The notes under the pieces were generated by a model. It saw only the letters and a program-made list of their open reading frames with translations, was not told where the DNA came from and searched no databases. Positions 29,371-40,949 of a DNA stretch of 64,000 nucleotides are shown here, piece by piece (position 1 is the stretch's first letter; every line of letters begins with the position of its first letter). The position numbers were made by a program, and so were the translations under genes. Source of the stretch: Glandiceps talaboti (lineage: Eukaryota > Hemichordata > Enteropneusta > Spengelidae); NCBI RefSeq assembly GCF_964340395.1, contig NC_135559.1, positions 10,985,259-11,049,258 of the forward strand. The letters run 5' to 3'.

Positions 29371-29974
29371 TACTGTAAAGCATTGTCATTCTTGTTACGC
29401 TGCAGTAGAAACAGGCTTATACTGAAAACATTACACATGGACTGATATCGATTGTAATGGTTTCAATCGTTTACGTTCTCACTGATAATTAATATGGTAA
29501 TTCGTCTACTTCTACGTCCCCACTGTGCTTGATACCTCCGCCACTTTGCATTTGAAGTTATCTATGGAAGTGTAAAAACACCGTGTCCTATGAGTCGAAC
29601 CCACCAAGCACTTCTCCTGTAAGGGCGGATTGTCAAAGGTCACAGGGTTGAAATTATTTAAATAAATAGATTTCCATTTCAACCACAAATAGAGGTTCAA
29701 ATGCTGAACATATCTTTCAATTAATAAGTCTATGTCTTGATAACAGTTCATGATCATTTGTCTGGATTGTTTGAAGGGATAAATTAATTGAGAAAATCTA
29801 AGTCTGTTATAATTTGGAAGTTCTTTGGAAAGAAATAACGATTGGTATCATTTCTTTAATACACTGTCGTTGGATGTTGTTTTCAGTAAGTCTGCACGTA
29901 CGTACACGGTAATAAACCTTATATCGTATATCGCTTTATCAACAGGAAAAGTGTTTGTTGTATGTGTTAACAGG

Positions 29975-30774
29975 ATGTCTGCTAAATACAAAGATGTGTT
30001 GCGGGTATGTATTTTGGAACAAATGTATATTGTTATTACACAACATCACTTCATATCCAGACATCCAGACAAGAACTTTTATATATATGTGTGTGTCAGT
30101 CGTGTGATGGCGCTATTTCGGTCTATGACCGATCAGACTCGAGGGTCAACGCGAAGTGTATTAGGGACGATCGCACAACCTCAACATACGAACATCGTTC
30201 GTTTAAGTCAACCCCCCCTCTCCCTAAACGAACGCTCACAGGTGCGACATCAAGCATTTAAATATGATGTAAAGGGTAGTGGTCACACCACTATGATCTA
30301 TGTAAAACAAACACGTTAAAATACTACCAGAAACCAAACACCATACATGTATCTTACATTGGAAGTAATTTTTTTTATCAACTTATCAATATTTCAAATA
30401 TTTCAATTTTTTTATCAACTTATCAATATTACAAAAACTACTATCATTGAAGGAGTGAAAGTTTTCCGTCGAAATTTGGTTAGAAGTGAAAAAATGAAAT
30501 TCAGCAATCGCATTGACGCCAGACCTCCTCCCTAAACGAACAAATAAGCCCGCTTATTGAACTTGTATGACATTGTGCGATCGTCCCTTACACATCTGTG
30601 AAAAGGTATCACTGGTTTCTTGTCATAGAGACTAATAGGGATTTTCATTAACTAATTATTTTCATTTCAATTTTTGTACTGGAAGAAAATGAACAAATAT
30701 TTCTCAACTTTTGCTTTAATAAACAAATTATATTGAAAGGGTTTCTAATTAATAGATTGGTTGATGGTTACTTA

Positions 30775-30822
<48 letters not shown>

Positions 30823-31747
30823 GTTGGTTGGTTGGTTGGTTGGTTGGTTGGTTGGTTGATTGATTGATTGATTGACTTTATTTCATGTTTTATAGGCAAT
30901 TGAGAAGCAAGGAACACGTTGTCTTCCCATGCATTACGTTATAAAAAATATTGTGATGCCAGGGGTATTTGGCAACGACGTGGATTTGATTATTGATGAC
31001 GACGATGGCGAAAATTGTGTCGCTATCTCAAAAGTACCGACCCTGGCACCAACCCATGTAGGTCAACAAACAATTAGCGTGTGCAGTGCAGCATATGGGG
31101 AGCCAGTTAATGAAATATCGAGAGTGGCAAAGCTAAAAACTGTATTAAATGGTTGTGAAAGCCTGTGGAATGACCCCCAAGTGATGTTCGATTGTAGCAG
31201 GTATGAATTTGAAGCAATCGAAGAGGTGGCTTTGTCGAGAAGTTATAGACTAAAGGAAAAGGCAGTATTTTATCCTATGTATAAGCTAACTGAAATGGAT
31301 GTCTTCAACAGCGAAATTGAAATAGCGGGTCCATTATTGCCCGGTTTTGAAATCCGTCCTCTAACGCCTGAACATGCAAGCTTTGTCGCTTCTAAATGGG
31401 AATATAGCTCACCTCTAACTGGGAGCGTTTTTTCAAAGTTTTTAAACCACCCTGACATTTTTCTTACATCAGCCGTCTATAGGAACTCTGAGAAACAACC
31501 TGTGTCTTGGGCTATGATACTGAGATATGGCGACATCGGAATGGAATACACTCTGCCGGCTTATCGAAGGAACGGTTTTATGAAAGCTGTAATTTGTAAT
31601 TTAGTAAAAAAGATCACAGATAAATGTGAAATTCCGTATGTTTATATTAGTGATAGCAATCACCTGTCGAGGAAACTACACATAAAGCTCGGGTTCTGTC
31701 AAGTGGCGGACGGAGAACGCACATGGGTGGAGTTTTACAAGTCCTAA
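29975..31747 (+). CDS. Glycine N-acyltransferase-like protein, copy B
   Basis: Same structure as copy A: exon 29975-30004 (MSAKYKDVLR, donor gtatgt) and exon 30896-31747 (acceptor tttatag), 293 aa, no stops. It carries the YRRNG acyl-CoA loop in GDIGMEYTLPAYRRNG. It differs from A at scattered residues only (for example IEKQGTRCLP against FEKQGTRYLP near the exon 2 start, and ILRYGDI against TRRYGDI), so the copies are young and both look translatable. AATAAA at 31948-31953 lies within the MITE family 2 element that makes up the 3' flank. Upstream gtgttaacag before the ATG again suggests a 5' UTR intron. Substrate unknown. Confidence 0.86.
30750..30876. repeat. (GATT/GGTT)n next to the 3' splice site, copy B
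   Basis: A GATT block, then about nine GGTT, then GATT, ending about 20 bp before the exon 2 acceptor. Homologous to 21910-22098. Confidence 0.95.
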
Positions 31748-31760
31748 AGCTATAGCTAAC

Positions 31761-32179
31761 ATGATGTAGGCTTGGTGTTTCACTCAATCCATGTAACCAT
31801 AGACCCGTTGGTGGAGGGTCTATGATGTAACATGACAATTAATACACACCCTCAGACAACTTTTAATTCAAAGGAAACATAGGTGCCATACACAGTGGAG
31901 TGGGGATGTAGAAGTAGTAAAGTTGAAATGTTGATTATCAGTTTGAAAATAAACAATTGCAGCCATTAAAATCATCATGTCTATGTGTAATGTTTTCATT
32001 AGAAGCCTGTTTTCACTGCAGTGTGAATGAATAGCAATGCTTATCAGTGTTCAATGTGATTGGGTAAATGATCCTGCTGTGTTTATTGTGTCTCTGTTAT
32101 TGTTAGTCTAAGATGAAATATGTCTATCTTTATGTCGAAAACGTAATGTCCCATGAGTGAAACATCAAGCCTACATCAT
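31761..32179 (+). mobile_element. MITE family 2, 3' flank of copy B (complete)
   Basis: Begins ATGATGTAGGCTTGGTGTTT and tcactca, ends tgagtgaaacatcaagccta and catcat, an inverted repeat of about 25 bp. It begins 14 bp after the GLYAT stop codon and contains the conserved AATAAA (31948-31953). About 419 bp, non-coding. Confidence 0.75.
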
Positions 32180-32249
32180 TTTATTTGTAAGATAACAATG
32201 CCAGTGACTTTATCTTACAACTTAAATGGTGTAGGCTTGGTGTTACGAT

Positions 32250-32820
32250 CAAGTACCCAGTACATGAGTTACAGTCATGTACCCAGTATATTGAGTAAGT
32301 CAGTGTGTTTCCCAGTATGCTTCCCAGTATATTAGGTACAGTCGTCATATACCCAGTATATGAGTTACAGTCATGTACCCAGTGTATGAGTTAGTCAAGT
32401 ACCCACTATATGAGTTACAGTCATGTACCCAGTGTATGAGTTACAGTCGTTTACCTAGGGTATGAGTTACAGTCGTATACCCAGTATATGAGTTACAGTC
32501 ATGTACCCAGTGTATGAGTTAGTCATGTACCCAGCATATGAGTTACAGTCATGTACCCGGTGTATGAGTTTAATACAGTCAAGTACCCAGCATATGAGTT
32601 ACAGTCATGTACCCAATGTAAGAGTTACAGTCATGTACCCAGTGTATGAGTTAGTCAAGTACCCAGTATATGAGTTACAGTCATGTACCAATGTAAGAGT
32701 GACAGTCATATACCCAGTGTATGAGTTACAGTCATGTACCCAGAGTATGAGTTACAGTCATGTACCCAATGTATGAGTTAGTCAAGTACCCAGTATATGA
32801 GTTACAGTCATGTACCCAGG
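32250..32820 (+). repeat. 24-26 bp minisatellite array, unit B (about 22 units)
   Basis: Units of gtacccagtatatgagttac agtcat with shorter variants gtacccagtgtatgagttag tcaa. The 91-aa ORF of YPVYELQSCT type across it is an artefact. Confidence 0.92.
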
Positions 32821-32829
32821 TAAAGAAGA

Positions 32830-34602
32830 AAAGAATAATCCTGAGTAATCATCATATGGCTCCACTGCGAAGATGACATTAATGTGAGAAACATGGGATT
32901 GAAACCCTAGCCATTACAAACTTCCAAACAATCACAACTGGTCGAATTTCAATTCACTTTTAATAGCCCGGCCTTCAAAAGTTCTACGAAATTGTATACA
33001 AATATTATGCAAATATTATGCGAAGTTCATTCAGGTCATCTTAGATCAACGGTCATTATGAGATCGAGTTAGCTAATACTGGTACGAGTAGTTGTTCTAC
33101 TAACATAACGAGCAACAAGTGATAAGTTGTAACAATTGCAAGTTTCAATAATAAGTGTAGACGAACTTTTTTTTCACAATCACAAAAAAATTAAAAAAGA
33201 AAAAAAAGTAGACGAACGATGAGAACGTACGTAAGCAGACGACATTCTGACGGAAGTCGCGAGGTAGAAATCGACTGCCACGTCAACGTCTTCAACGAAA
33301 GTGAAAATAAGACAAATCTTAATTAATATTTCGTTATATATCTTATTGATTTGAAATACGTTTCTCGGACACACGTGTCACGAAAGTACACAGGATAGGG
33401 AGTGACCACAATCACTGGAGAAATAAGAATAACAAACACACACGCAGATGTCCATCACAGTTTGAACAGGTACGATATGCGAGTAAACATGCGTTTGATT
33501 TTCATATCTTATGAACAACTCTGACCGATCAACCTAAAGTCGATGACCCCGGCCAATTATTAAACTTTACTAAACCTGCCACTACTTCATAACAAGAAAG
33601 ATAGTACGAGATGAAGGTGTTGTATCTTGGTTCATATGTGTTAACAGATTTAGACGGGTCGAGTACAATGTCAGTGATTTTCATACACACTCTGATAATT
33701 ACAATGATAACTAGTAAGGGTAAGGAGTGATACATGGGACTGCATAACAGTGATACTCGACAACATTCTGGGTAAAATAAACTCGTCAAATTGTTTTTCT
33801 CCAAGGTTCACGTACTTTGATGCCTTCCTCAGCTAGTTCATGAACAGAGTAATTTATATGTTTCAACTGGTTAACCTCAAATTTGGACTCAAAACTTGGA
33901 AAGGCGTACAGTTTGTTTGACGAGCTCTAGTTTTATCTTGGAAGTGAAGGAGTGTTGTGCATACCTAGCGCCTACCTGCTCCGTGTTATGGTATTTTACC
34001 AGCTTTTACACTATATGTATATTTAGGCTGGTTTGGGATAAACAGTATTTGTCATGTTTACTGGGCTCAAAAACGTCACTTTCGCCAACTCTGTAGATAC
34101 CGATGCCGAAGTTACAAAAAATGTAGTCACAAAAAATGACAAATCCCGCGAAGAAGAGACCGGTTGTATACTTGGGAGAAGAATCATGGGTATGTAAACA
34201 ATTATAGGAGCTTAACAAATGACCAAAACAGTGAGTGTGGAACAGACAAGGAATAAACATTTCATGAAGTTTACACTCAGCAGGTTAGTAAAAGCGACTT
34301 CCTAAGCACGCAATGCAGCTATATTACGGCGAATCAGATTTGAAGTTGTCAGAGAATGCGCATGCGTGTGTTGTTCCGGTTCCCCTCGTCACAAAACTCA
34401 AAGGACGTCTTTTCTGTACACTATCTTAATCCATTGAATCAGACTGTCTTCCTTTGAATGTCATCTGTAACTGACAAGTTTACAAACGATAAAAACAATA
34501 ATATATCCATGATAGAAACAATAGGAATTGGACTAAGCTACAAATGAATAAATATATATTCTGTTCTCCAGTACTTTCTTAACGCGAGTAGATATATTTG
34601 CC
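32830..34602 (-). repeat. Inverted block between units B and C
   Basis: Reverse complement of material from 17353 to about 19900 and of the 28.0-28.19 kb segment, with internal deletions: the part equivalent to 18160-18888 is missing. Marker matches: the 34441-34602 segment against 17353-17520; cgcatgcgt near 34359; and 33720-33790 against 18888-18960. Confidence 0.8.
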
Positions 34603-34659
34603 GACGTTACTAACTAATATAATCAATGGTGAGTACAGTTTGGTCTGACATTTAATCTG

Positions 34660-35645
34660 ACATAAAAATGGCACATGACTGTAACTCATATTATGGGTAC
34701 TTGACTGTAACTCATACACTGGGTACATGACAGTAACCCATACACTGGGTACTTGACTGTAATTCATATATTGGGTACACGACTCTAACTCATACACTGG
34801 GTAAACGACTGTAACTCATATACTGGGTACTTGACTGTAATTCATATACTGGGTACACGACTGTAACTCATATACTGGGTACTTGACTAACTCATATGCT
34901 GGGTACATGACTAACTCATATACTGGGTACATGACTATAACTCATACACTGGGTACATGACAGTAACCCATACACTGGGTACATGACTGTAACTCATACA
35001 CTGGGTACACGACTGTAACTCATATACTGGGTACTTGACTAACTCATATACTGGGTACATGGCTATAACTCATGTAATGGGTACTTGCCTAACTCATAAA
35101 GTGGGTACATGACTGTAACTCATATACTGGTTACTTGCCTAACTCATACACTGGTTACATGACTGTAACTCATATATTTGGTACATGACTGTAACTCATA
35201 TACTGGGTACTTGACTAACTGCTACACTGGGTGCATGACTGAAATATGTACACTGGGTACATGACAGTAACCCAAACACTGAGTACATGACTGTAACTCA
35301 TACACTGGGTACACGACTGTAACTCATATACTGGGTACATGATAGTAACTCATACACTGGGTACATGACAGTAACCCATACTCTGGGTCCATGATTGTAA
35401 CTCATATACTGGGTACTTGACTAACTCATACACTGGATACATGACTGTAACTCATATACTGGGTACATGACTGTAACTCATACACTGGGTACAAGACTGT
35501 AACTCGTACACTGGGTACACGACAGTAACCCATACACTGGGTGCATCACAGTAACTCATACACTGGGTACATGACTGAAACTCATACACTGGGTACACGA
35601 CTGTAACTCATATACTGGGTACTTGACTTACTCATATACTCATAT
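34660..35645 (-). repeat. 24-26 bp minisatellite array, inverted orientation (about 39 units)
   Basis: Unit actgtaactcatatactggg tacatg, the reverse complement of the arrays at 24790, 32250 and 40605. It is the longest array and directly adjoins the inverted block 32830-34602, so both were probably flipped together. Confidence 0.92.
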
Positions 35646-36421
35646 ACTTTTCCTATAGTTTTGTCTGACGACTTACATTTTAATCAATCTAAGTGGGCCT
35701 TTAAAGGCATCACTGCCTGTGCCTGGCACCCTATTTTGCATATGACTGACTATGTGTTTGGGGTGGAGAAGTTGTGGTGACTCACTGGGAAGTAATCACC
35801 AAAATACTAGTATAAACATTCCCTAGCTGGATTGTTAACACATGCAAATGTCGCACATTTTAATAATCCGGAGTGACACACAATCTAAACAGCTGTTTGC
35901 AGGAGCCCTTGTCTCATTTTGAAAGGTTTTTACGTTCTATGAAACAAACAAATTGATTTTCAACTAATTTGTGTACCATCAAGTTACCATCCTACGACAT
36001 TCAAAAAACATTTGTACATGATTCATGAAAAAATGCTGAAAACAAGACCCAGAAGCTAGTGCTCTGTACAGCAGTTTGAATTTCCAGCATTTGCATAGAT
36101 TAGCCATAATCCTCTTTATATAGGGCAGTTCTGTGTTTAAAGAGAAATCACCATTCATATGTGCATAATGTAGGCATTACATTTGCATGTTATTTGCATA
36201 TACTGCATTGTTTGCATCGTTTAAAAACAAGGTTCTCAAGTTTCAGTCAAAGGTTGGTTTTGGAGGTCATGATCTGATTCAGTCTTCCCTTTTAATGGTT
36301 CGCTCTCGACGTACATCGTGTCGTGGGTTATTCTTCTAAGGATCACATCAGTTCGGCTTTGAAGGATAATAATTGATATACACAACAAGGTACGTGGTAT
36401 CAGGCTGTTTGTTGGCTTGTA

Positions 36422-36740
36422 TTAAAGGGGCCATAAGGTTGAGAATTGGGGTATTTATTTCGGATTTTTAGAATCTACAAAACAATTTTATCATGGCGCC
36501 CTACTTTAAAAAGTAATGTGAAACAACATAGACCAAGTCTGTGTTTATAACTCAATGCACTGCAAAAAGCCAAAATATGTGTAAAAAGTTCGTACCTACA
36601 ATAACAAATATTGATACAAATAAGGACTTGACATATGTTCTTTCAAATTTCTTTTCAAGTAGCAAATATGATAAAATTGTTTTATAAATCCAAAATCCAA
36701 AATAAATACTCAATCATCCATCATCTATATGGTGATTTAA
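36422..36740. mobile_element. MITE family 1, copy in unit C
   Basis: Left end ttaaaggggccataaggttg, degraded right end. Orthologous by position to 20174-20494 and 28546-28851. Confidence 0.65.
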
Positions 36741-37883
36741 TGCTTTTTTTTATTACGTAAGACTTAGAGTTAACTGTACACATACTGAGTGAAATTTTGT
36801 ATCTGTTCTATATCTGTTATTCACAGTTTACAGGAGAAATGAAATGACCTTGGTGATTTAATTTCACTCGAGGGACATGATGTTTTTGACACGAAGATAG
36901 CCAAACAGCTAAAATGATGTTGATGTGGTGTTTCATTCATGGGACATTACGTTGTTGACATAGAGCTAGACATATTTCAACTCTAGACTGACAATAACAG
37001 AGACCTGATAAACACAGCAGGATCCTTTGGCCAATCACACTGAACAGTGATAAGCATTGCTATTCTTTCACAGTGCAGTAAAAACAGGTTTCTAATGAAA
37101 ACATTACACATGGACTTGTTGATTTTAATGCTTTCAATTTTTTATAACTGATAATCAACATACCAACTTGACTACTTCTACATCTCCACTGGGCACGGCA
37201 ACTATGTAATTGGTTTGTTTGTTTGTTTGTTTTATGCATTAGAAGTTATCTGAGTGTGAGTAAAAATATCATGTTACATGAGCGAAACGCTAAACCAACA
37301 TCCTTTTAGCTGTAAAGCATTGTCATTCCTGTTACGCTGCAGTAGAATCAGGCTTATACTGAAAACATTACACATGGACTGGTTGTAATGGTTTCAGTCT
37401 CATGAATAATGGATATGGTATCATGTCTGCTTCTACATCCCCACTGTGCTTGATACCTCCGCCATTTTGCATTTGAAGTTACCTATGGAAGTGTAAAAAC
37501 ACCGTGTCCTATGAGCCTAACCCATCAAGCACTTCTCCTTTAAGGGCGGATTGTCAAAGATCACAGGATTGAAATTATTTAACAAATAGATTTCCATTTC
37601 AACCACAAATAATGGTTCAAATGCTGAACATATCTTTCAATTTATAAGTCGATGTTTTGACAACCGTTCATGACCATTTGCTTTGATCGTTTTAATTGAA
37701 AAAAAGCCACTTTTAATTTGGAAGTTCTCAGGAAGGAACTCACGATTGTTATCATTGCTTTAATACAGTACTGTCGTTGGATGTTGTTTCCTGTTAGTCT
37801 GCACGTACAAAGTAATGACCTCGACTATTATATCGTATTGCTTAATCAACAGGAACAGTATTTGTTATATATGTGTTAACAGG

Positions 37884-39177
37884 ATGTCTGCTGAATACGA
37901 AGATGTGTTACACGTATGTATTGAAACAAATGTATATTACAACTATTGACATCAGACCATGGACGAACGGAACCTGTTACACCATCTGAATTGGATTAAT
38001 AACACTTGGCACAGCATGTTGGAAGTACAGAGACTTGTATTATATTCCATTATTTGACAAGAAGAGTTTTATGGCCACTTTAGATATTCGTTCACGTTCA
38101 CAAATATATTAGAAGATCTCCCAACATTTCATCATAAAGAAGCCATAAAACTGTTCTTATCAAACCATGAAATGTAATACAAGCCTCTGCTGTTCCAACC
38201 TGCTGTGCAAAGTGTTATTAATCCAATTCTTTTATTTACTTTCCTTGTTTGTAATAGAGTTCTGTTCGTCCATGGTCTGATGTCGGCAGTTGTATTAGTA
38301 CGCAACATCACTTTTTATCCAGACATCCAGACAAGAACTTTAGATATACGTGTCAGTCGTGTGATGGCGCTATTTCGGTCTCTGACCGGTCAGACTCGCG
38401 GGTCAACGCGATATGTGTCTTTATAAGGACAAGTGTATTAGGGACGATTGCACAATGATTTCGCATAAAGCTCAACAAACGAACATCGTTCGTTTAGGTC
38501 AAAACCCCACCCCTCCCCCTAAACGAACGCTCACTGCATTTGTATAGGACGTAAAACTATGATGAAAACTGTAGGGTCACACCACTATGATTGATGTAAA
38601 ACATGCATTTTAAACACTTTAAAATACTACCCATCACCATACGTGTAACTCACATTAGAAGTCAATTTTTTTTATCAACATTTCAATATTTCAGTAGAAG
38701 GAGTGAAAATTTTCCGTCGAAATTTGGTTAGAAGTGCGGAAATGAAGTTCAGCAATAACAATGATGCCAGACCACTAAACAAACAAACTTCGCTTATTGA
38801 ATTTGTGTGACATTCTGCGATCGTCCCTTACACATCTGCATCTCAATCACTGGTTTCTTGTCATAGAGACAAATAGGGCTTTTCATTAACTAATTAATTT
38901 CATTTCAATTTTTGTATTAGAAGAAAACGAATAAATATTTCTTAAGTATTGCTTCTGATGAAAAGAAAATGAACAAATATTTCTTAAGTTGTGCTTCTAA
39001 TAAAAAAAGACTATATTGCAAGGGGTTCAAATTAATTGATTGGTTGATGGTTAATTATTTGATATTGATTGATTGATTGATTGATTGATTGACTGACGGA
39101 CTGATTGATTATTTGATTGGTTGATTGGTCGATTAATTGATTGATTGATTGGTTGACTGACTGATTGACTGACTGAC

Positions 39178-39213
<36 letters not shown>

Positions 39214-40088
39214 TGACTTTATTTCATATTTAATAGGCAATTGAGAAGCAAGGAACACGTTGTCTTCCCATGCATCACATTATAAAGAATATTGTGATGA
39301 CAGGTGTGTTTGACAACGACGTGGATTTGATGATTGATGACGACGATGGCGAAAATTGTGTCGCTATCTCAAAATTACCGACCCTGGCACCAACCCATGT
39401 AGGTCAACAAATAATTAGTGTGTGTAGTACAGCATATGGGGAGCTAGTTAATGAAATATCGAGAGTGGCAAAGCTAAAAACTGTATTAAATGGATGTGAA
39501 AGCCTGTGGAATGACCCACAAGTGATGTTCGATTGTAACAGGTATGAATTTGAAGCAATCGAAGAAGTGGCTTTGTCGAGAGGATATAGACTAAAGGAAA
39601 AGGCAGTATTTCATTCTATGTATAAGCTAAGTAATATGGATGCCTTCAACAATGAAAGCGAAATAGCGGGTCCATTATTGCCAGATTTTGAAATCCGTCC
39701 TCTAACGCCTGAACATGCAAGCTTTCTCGCTTCTAAATGGGAATATAGCTCACCTCTAACTGGGAGCGTTCTTTCAAAGTTTTTAAACCACCCTGACATT
39801 TTTCTTACATCAGCCGTTTATAGGAAATCTGCGAAACAGCCAGTGTCTTGGGCTATGATAACGAGATGTGGCGACATCGGAATGGAATACACTCTGCCGG
39901 CTTATCGAAGGAATGGTTTTATGAAAGCTGTAATTTGTAATTTAGTAAAAAAGATCACAGATAAATGTGAAACCCCGTATGTTTATATTAGTGATAGCAA
40001 TCACCTGTCGCGGAAACTACACATACAGCTCGGGTTCTGTCAAGTGGCGGACGGAGAACGAACATGGGTGGAGTTTTACAAGTTCTAA
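37884..40088 (+). CDS. Glycine N-acyltransferase-like protein, copy C
   Basis: Exon 37884-37913 (MSAEYEDVLH, donor gtatgt) and exon 39237-40088 (acceptor taatag), 293 aa, fully open. It has the same GNAT C-terminal motifs with GDIGMEYTLPAYRRNG. It is the most divergent copy: KYKDVLR is EYEDVLH, DLIID is DLMID, EIEIAG is ESEIAG. The longer intron is explained by a 355-bp foldback insertion (37939-38293) shortly after the donor. AATAAA at 40296-40301 again falls in a MITE family 2 element after the stop. All three copies keep an Asp (GDIGM) where, as far as I can align from memory, vertebrate GLYAT has its catalytic Glu. Confidence 0.85.
37939..38293. mobile_element. Foldback/MITE insertion in intron of GLYAT-like copy C
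   Basis: 355 bp, almost entirely a long imperfect hairpin. Ends acaactattgacatcagacc and its complement ggtctgatgtcggcagttgt; further pairing in aattggattaataacactt and gttttatggc. It is absent at the same place in copies A and B. Flanks read tatATT and ATTagta, suggesting a 3-bp target duplication ATT, but that is short and uncertain. Confidence 0.8.
39009..39214. repeat. (GATT/GACT)n next to the 3' splice site, copy C
   Basis: Less regular than in A and B, with GACTGACT interruptions. Ends about 20 bp before the acceptor. Confidence 0.92.
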
Positions 40089-40102
40089 AAGCTATAGCTG
40101 AA

Positions 40103-40531
40103 AGGATGTAGGCTTGGTTTTTCACTCAATCAATGTAAATATAGCCCCGTGGGTGGAGGGTCTGTGATGTAACATGACATTTAATACACACCCTCAGACA
40201 ACTTCTAATGCAAAGGAAACAATTCCATAGGTGCTATACACAGTGGAGTGGGGATGTAGAAGTAGTCAAGTTGAAATGTTGATTACCAGTTTGAAAATAA
40301 ACAATTGCAGCCATTAAAATCATCATGTCCATGTGTAATGTTTTCAATAGAAGCCTGTTTTACGGCACTGTGAAAAAATAGCCACGCTCATCACTGTTCA
40401 ATGTGATTGGGCAACTTTAGGATCCTGCAGCTGTGTATATTCTTTTCCTGTTATTAGTCTAGAGTTGAAATATGTCTACCTTTTTGTCGAAAACGGAATG
40501 TCCCATGAGTGAAACACCAAGCCTACAACAT
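40103..40531 (+). mobile_element. MITE family 2, 3' flank of copy C
   Basis: Begins aggatgtaggcttggttttt, ends tgagtgaaacaccaagccta caacat. Same position and polyadenylation signal as in copy B. Confidence 0.7.
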
Positions 40532-40604
40532 TGCAGTTGTAGGATAACAATGCCAATGGCTTCATCTTACAATTAAAATGTTGTAGGCTTGGTGTTACGA
40601 TCAA

Positions 40605-40860
40605 GCACCCAGTACATGGGTGGAGTTTTACAAGTACCCAGTATATGAGTTACAGTCATGTGCCCAGTGTATGAGTTACAGTCGTGTACCCAGTGTATGA
40701 GTTACATTCATGTATCCAGTGTATAAGTTACAGTCATGTACCCAGTGTACATATTTCAGTGAAGTACCCAGTATATGAGTAACAGTCGTGTACCCAGTGT
40801 ATATATTATTAGTCATGTACCCAGTATATGAGTAACAGTCATGTACCCAGTGTATATTAC
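40605..40860 (+). repeat. 24-26 bp minisatellite array, unit C (about 10 units)
   Basis: Units gtacccagtgtatgagttac agtcat and variants. Directly followed by the truncated 5' end of the non-LTR retrotransposon. Confidence 0.88.
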
Positions 40861-40949
40861 AGCAAATATATGAGATTCAGCTATGTAATCAGTAGCCTTG
40901 CTGCTAGACGTTCGGGCTTTCTTCTGATACGATAAGCGAACGAAGTTCG

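Larger units (their letters stand above)
25660..32830 (+). repeat. Segmental duplication unit B (GLYAT-like)
   Basis: Direct repeat of unit A. It starts with ggggaaccggaacatcacac and cgcatgcgca (25680-25690) and passes through the conserved region around 26760-27900. A segment absent from A lies at 27962-28268. Then come MITE family 1, a MITE family 2 copy (29031-29370), the GLYAT-like gene, another MITE family 2 copy and a minisatellite array. Confidence 0.85.
35640..40870 (+). repeat. Segmental duplication unit C (GLYAT-like), 5' truncated
   Basis: Joins the unit at the position equivalent to 28203 in B (tttcctatagttttgtctga cgac). An extra stretch of about 430 bp (about 35700-36130) precedes resumed homology at gagaaatcac. 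It is more divergent than A is from B in its non-coding parts. It holds MITE family 1 (36422-36740), MITE family 2 copies (36911-37306, 40103-40531), the third GLYAT-like gene and a short minisatellite. Confidence 0.8.

Noticed and set aside
32250-32820. CRISPR-like or coding reading of the 26-bp repeats (YPVYELQSCT ORF)
   Set aside because: Continuous minisatellite with no spacers; the ORF is a by-product of a unit length that keeps frame only locally.
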